In this document: one piece after another, positions 59,727 through 64,000 of the stretch | Layout of the letters: each line of letters opens with the position of its first letter | Position numbering within the stretch: the stretch's first letter is position 1 | Assembly: GCF_016808335.1 (NCBI RefSeq) | Contig: NC_053148.1 | Span: 45,648,930-45,712,929 of the forward strand | DNA length: 64,000 nt | Origin: Panicum virgatum | Lineage: Eukaryota > Streptophyta > Magnoliopsida > Poales > Poaceae | Direction of reading: 5' to 3' | Notes under the pieces: generated by a model | The model's input: the letters and a program-made list of their open reading frames with translations, nothing else | What the model was told of the DNA's origin: nothing | Databases searched by the model: none | Program-made: the position numbers and the translations under genes

Positions 59727-61210
59727 TGTAACGAACATGGCACCATTTATGCCATTTCGAGTGATTTTGGTGATCAAATGACAACACAACACTTGGACTA
59801 ATATGATTGTTTAGATGATCATTCTCAGGCTTTTAGGTTCAAGTGATGACAAAGAGGAAGAGAAGATAGGCGTAGCAAGGCCCAAAGAACCGACGCCAGG
59901 GGCACCGGTGCATCCGACGCTTGTCGGAAGAACCGACGCTATGATGTTTGGTGCAGAATGGAATCGAAGCCTAGTCAGCCTTTAAGCACCGGTTGAACCG
60001 ACGGTCCAAGAAAGGGCATCGGTGCATTGGCAGTCCTTTGTACCAGAGACGATGTCAAGTGCCCAGAAGAAGTTTCTTCAGCACCGGTTCAACCGACGGT
60101 GCATCGGTGCATACCACCGGTGTAATGACGTCAGCGCCCAGAAGAAGTTTCTTCAGCACCGGTTCAACCGACGGTGCATCGGTGCATACCACCGGTGTAA
60201 TGACGTCAGCGTCCAGGAGAAGATTCCTTCAGCACCGGTTGAACCGGTGAAGCATCGGTGCAAAGCATCGGTTCAACCGGTGGTCTCTGCGTCAGCCGAC
60301 AGAAGTCCAACGGCTACTTCGGGTTATGAGTGACCGGATGAACCGACGCTACCCCGCCAAGAGGCATCGGTTCTTCCGGTGGTACGCAGATTTTCAGCTA
60401 ACCGTTGGAGCAACGGCTACAAGACTTGGTGGCCTATATATACGCCTCACCCCGGCCATTTGAAGATTGCTGGAGTTGCTGGACATCCCACACACACCCA
60501 AGAACATCTCCAAGCCATACAAAAGCATCAAGATCATATCCTTAGCCCTTAGCACACTTTGAGAGTGTTGTGTAAAGGATTAGCTCTTAGTGAGTGAGAT
60601 TGCAAGGCCTTAAGCCTTTGTGCTGTGGTTCTTTAGCGAACCAAAACAAGAGCTTGGTGCGCCGGCACCTTGGAGCGTGAAGCTCGCCGGCAACGTCATC
60701 GACCCTCCGACTTGGTGTGGAGCGGCGACGACATCTTTGTGCGGGGGACGTGGAGACCCCCATCCTTTGTGGAGAAAGCTCCTTAGTGGAACCCGGGGCC
60801 AAGGTGACCGTGATTGTGTTCACGGAAGAGACTTGGTGACCGAGTAGCAATACTCTTAGTGAGTGCTACAACAACGTGGATGTAGGTGTGCCTTTGTGGC
60901 TAACCGAACCACGGGATAAACACCCGCGTCAAGAGTTTGCTATCTCCTATCCCGCTCTTTAAGCTTCCGCATTACATACTAGCAATTTGTGTGCCTTTAC
61001 TTTCATAGAATAGTCTCTTGATAGGAAAGGCTATAGGTTGCTAAACTCTTTTGGGATAGGGGTTTTCACACTAAAACAACCTAGTTGCACATCTAGATAG
61101 TATGTTTTAGTTTATGTTTTGTGCAAACTAGTTGGAGCTATAGGTCTAAGTTTTTAGAGTACCTAATTCACCCCCTCCCCGTCTTAGGCTAGAGCACCCG
61201 ATCACTTTCA
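59727..61210. mobile_element. solo LTR, 1484 bp, nested in the Copia LTR
   Basis: Starts TGTAACGAACATGG, ends CACTTTCA and is flanked by AAGTC on both sides (59722-59726 and 61211-61215). No internal region. It contains the 75-bp tandem repeat listed separately. Confidence 0.88.
60061..60285. repeat. 75-bp tandem repeat, three units, rich in ACCGGTT motifs
   Basis: Units start at 60061, 60136 and 60211 (GCCCAGAAGAAGTTTCTTCA, then AGCACCGGTTCAACCGACGG). The first two are near-identical and the third has diverged. Similar single motifs continue on both sides within the solo LTR. Confidence 0.93.
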
Positions 61211-61619
61211 AAGTCACCGTGTCTTCATTGCATCATCTCTATTTCGGTTTGATTTACTTACCTTGCATTTATAGTTTTGAGTTTGAATTGTGCTTCCGCT
61301 CGATCAACTTGGGTGTGCTCTACTTGTGTGTAGGGACTTATTTATATTGTTAGAAATACTATGGAAGACACATATCCCAAGTTTCTTATAGGTTCAAGCT
61401 CGAGAGGGGACTTGTTCTTGCTGACTGGGCTGTCTGCCTGCATAGACTGGTCAGACCGGTCTGACCGGTCCAGGCAGTCCTAGCGGGGATTAAGCGCCAA
61501 ATTTTGAAGAAATGCTTATTCACCCCCCTCTAGGCTACGACATCGCATGATCAATATCCTTACAATTAGTATCAGAGCTTTGGTCTCCGGATTGAAGCCT
61601 CTCCGCTTGGAGAATCACC

Positions 61620-63460
61620 ATGTCGACATTTTGCGAGGTACCGTTTGAGCCCCTTGGTATGAAATGCTCAAACTACATTTCTTGGTCTGCTCATATTCGT
61701 AATATGCTAAGGAACATGGGTCCTTTTGAGCAGGCCATAAATACTAGCATTCTACCTAAAGGACTTAAAAATTTGTCAAAATTGTCAAATGAAGAAAAGG
61801 AATGCTTGTTGTGTAATCGTCGTGTAATTGACCTCTTGTTTGAAAGCATGGACAAAGATTTTGCAGATTTTATACAAGAGGAGAAGAAATTTACAAAGAT
61901 ACGTCTTGATGCATATAGTCTTTGGAAACTTCTAGAGGCAATATGCGAAGAAGATAGTAACAACGAAGATCAAGAAGAAGATGAAGGGTCACTAGAGGAG
62001 TATATTACTTTAGAGAATCATACTCATCCTCTTATGCCTTCTTTCGATGATCAAGGAAGAAAAGGAGCAAAGTCTGCTGGTTCCCTGTTGGAACCGGTCA
62101 GACCAGTCGGACCAGGGGACAGCGCAAAGAGAGCAAGAAGTGCTCCCGACGGCGATCAAGGCAAGCAAGAGCTTCATATGAGTCAACATCTTCAAATGAT
62201 GTTGATCACAAGTGCTTGACCGCCGAAATCAAGAAAGGAGATAACCAAGGAGTTGAGCAAGCAATGAAATTCAAAGAAGAGCTTGACAAGCTCAAGATCA
62301 TCTATGCCTCCTTGGTAAGAAAATCAGAGAATTTATCTACTAACTCCTTGTGTCGGGTTGACTCTTTAGAGAAGAAGAATCAAGTGCTCAAGGCAAGGTT
62401 GGAGAAGCTCACTAGTGAGCATGTGGCTTTGCAAGGAACTCATACGGAGCTTGAAAAATCCTATGAGATGCTTGTGAACTCACATGTCTCACTTGAAGTG
62501 GCTCATGAGGTTATGACTACAACGGTAAAATCCTATGAACCTCCATCTCACACTTGCACATGCTCACAAACTCAAATTGATTTGACTTATACTAAATCAT
62601 GTTGTTCTCAAGCAAGCCAATCTAGCATTGAGCAAGTGTATGTAGAATCTTGTGATGACTTCATTGCACAAGAAAATGAAGAACTTATGCATGAAGTAAA
62701 AAGGCTCAAAGAACAAGTGATCAAGTTAAAGGGCAAGGAGCAAGTGAGACCTTCTCAAGATAACCGCGACTCCGTGGTGAAGAAGCTTGAGAAGGATTCA
62801 AACTTCACTAGCTCAACCTCTCAACAAGATCACAAGAGCATCAAGCGCAAGATTTCAAGAAAGAAGTCTCTAGGACACATCAAGTGTTATAGATGTCTAG
62901 AGAAAGGGCATTATGCAAGAAATTATCAAATCAAGCCCGATGAGGAAGAGCGACTCTCAAGGAGTCAAAGAAAGCTTCCAGAAAATAGAGTGTGCTTTGG
63001 GTGCAGGAAAAAGGGGCACATGATCCACTGCTATTCTTAGCAATTCAAGTCTGACCAGACCGATTATACCGGTCACTCCCGACCGGTCAGACCGGTCCAG
63101 GCCAGAGCTGCTGCAGGACCTGTCAAGAAGCCCACAAAGCCCGCTCTTCCACTCAAGAAGATTTGTGATGCTCAGAAGCACAAGTATCAAGTCAAAAGCA
63201 CATTCGTCAAGCTTAAGCACTGAATTTGCTACACTTGTCGAGTAAAAGGTCATATGAGCAAGGATTGCCCAAATGGTAATTTGCCTAACTCAAAACTTGT
63301 TCTATATGACTTTGCTAAGCTTGGAAAGGACAAGATGAGTACTTATGCTACTAAGGTGATCAAGTCACCCAATGCTAGCATAAGGGCGATTTGGGTTCCC
63401 AAGTCTATTGTGGCTAACGTTGCAGGGCCCAACGAGTATTGGGCACCAAAGAAAGCTTAA
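61620..63460 (+). pseudogene. Copia gag with three zinc knuckles, broken
   Basis: ATG 61620 starts a typical long Copia gag (MSTFCEVPFEPLGMKCSNYISW, RVIDLLFESMD). It contains an acidic stretch (NNEDQEEDEG), a frameshift near 62150 leading to frame 2, a long Glu/Lys-rich coiled-coil-like region (KKNQVLKARLEKL, LMHEVKRLKEQ), and zinc knuckles CYRCLEKGHYARN near 62886, CFGCRKKGHMIHC near 62995 and CYTCRVKGHMSKDC near 63232. In-frame stops are at 63038-63040 and 63221-63223. It ends with WVPKSIVANVAGPNEYWAPK before TAA. Gag forms virus-like particles and packages RNA; this copy cannot make a full one. Confidence 0.87.
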
Positions 63461-64000
63461 GAGGTTGCAGGTATATGGAGATGCATTGGAGAGCTTGGTT
63501 CTTTGAAGTTTATTGTGTATTCATGACATTGACCAAATTCAAGGAGTAATCTTGCATATCTTCATCCAATGCCATCTCGGTAACTCATTTTTTTTAAATT
63601 TCAAATTGCTTCAGTCACTTAACTCTTGGTGAGTGCATGTATGTCACTTGTGTTGAGCTTGTGACATTATAAATAAGTGATTAAGGTATTTCCTTTTGAA
63701 GTTACTCCCCATTTGTCGTGAGATGCGTTTAATGGCTCTTGTGTAGAGCAACGTCTTGTTATAGTGCAGATAAGCAAATCTATCTAGTAGATCACTCAAG
63801 GATACAAGACATGGATGAAATGGAGACTACTACAGTTCTTCCTGGTGTGACCGGTCTGCCAGACCGGTCTGACCAGTTTGAACCAGAAAACTGCAGTAGT
63901 TGTTTGAAAGAAGAAACGAATTGTGTACAAAAGGTTCTCTCTCAGTGCATACATTTAAGAGGCATCTCATGGGGTCATGTACTACAGGCAGCAAGAAATT
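63461..64000 (+). other. spacer between Copia gag and the (unseen) pol
   Basis: No open frame of note. Contains another array of GACCGGTCTG motifs at about 63845-63890. Confidence 0.55.

Larger units (their letters stand above)
58111..61564 (+). repeat. 5' LTR of the plus-strand Copia (split by a solo LTR)
   Basis: TG at 58111 and CA at 61563-61564, with the primer-binding site just after. Carries several ACCGGTCTGACCGGTC palindrome-like arrays (59108-59220 and 61450-61480). Confidence 0.8.
58111..64000 (+). mobile_element. Ty1/Copia retrotransposon (plus strand), incomplete at the right edge
   Basis: Begins TGAAAGAGCATC exactly where the older Copia stops. The long LTR (58111-61564, interrupted by a solo LTR) ends TTACA. 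A primer-binding site with the AGTATCAGAGC core of the initiator-Met type follows at about 61568-61580, then gag. Pol lies beyond base 64000. LTR length without the insertion is about 1.96 kb. Large LTRs and a gag with several zinc knuckles suggest the SIRE/Maximus-like lineage. Confidence 0.88.

Noticed and set aside
60061..60285. possible coding tandem-repeat protein (ORFs 59993-60250 and 60022-60333)
   Set aside because: The 75-bp unit is a multiple of three so frames stay open by chance, but it lies inside a solo LTR with no start context or other support.

Overview
The window is nuclear DNA of a grass. Split plant genes with short GT-AG introns, GC-rich first exons, a dense load of Copia, LINE, CACTA, Helitron and MITE elements, and grass-type MITE termini all point that way. 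A panicoid grass is likely but cannot be proved from the sequence alone. There is no operon-like organisation.

Layout. 1-5653: decayed L1-type LINE, 5' end outside the window. 5654-8051: intergenic with small inverted-repeat elements. 8052-14227: a mosaic of duplicated pieces of the next gene's 5' region, an F-box pseudogene (9491-11254), a 1.15 kb long-TIR element and nested MITEs. 14228-20479: apparently intact 21-exon gene for the organellar primase-helicase TWINKLE (754 aa), with a Harbinger-like insertion in one intron and one GC-AG intron. 22447-24309: SEC14-GOLD (patellin) gene carrying three frameshifting indels. 25442-27646 (minus): intact three-exon beta-tubulin, 445 aa. 28731-29027: small secreted-type protein gene. 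29950-36628: nearly intact minus-strand Copia retrotransposon with both LTRs and a 5-bp target duplication. 36945-37313 (minus): a second small secreted-type ORF. 37735-39400: diverged direct duplication. 41443-44817: CACTA element that kept only the protease-like C-terminal part of its coding region. 45079-46340: 5'-truncated LINE with a tRNA-derived SINE nested inside. 46.9-49.8 kb: several MITEs. 50747-52370: non-autonomous Helitron. 53036-58110: truncated minus-strand Copia split by a solo LTR. 58111-64000: start of a plus-strand Copia whose own LTR is split by another solo LTR.

The host genes are ordinary housekeeping genes: organelle DNA replication, membrane trafficking and cytoskeleton. 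They do not form a pathway. The most informative content is structural. The TWINKLE promoter plus first exon appears to have been duplicated and then split by a segment of about 4 kb carrying the F-box pseudogene. Several transposon nests can be ordered in time from their target-site duplications. I found no convincing new defence, toxin or metabolic system.
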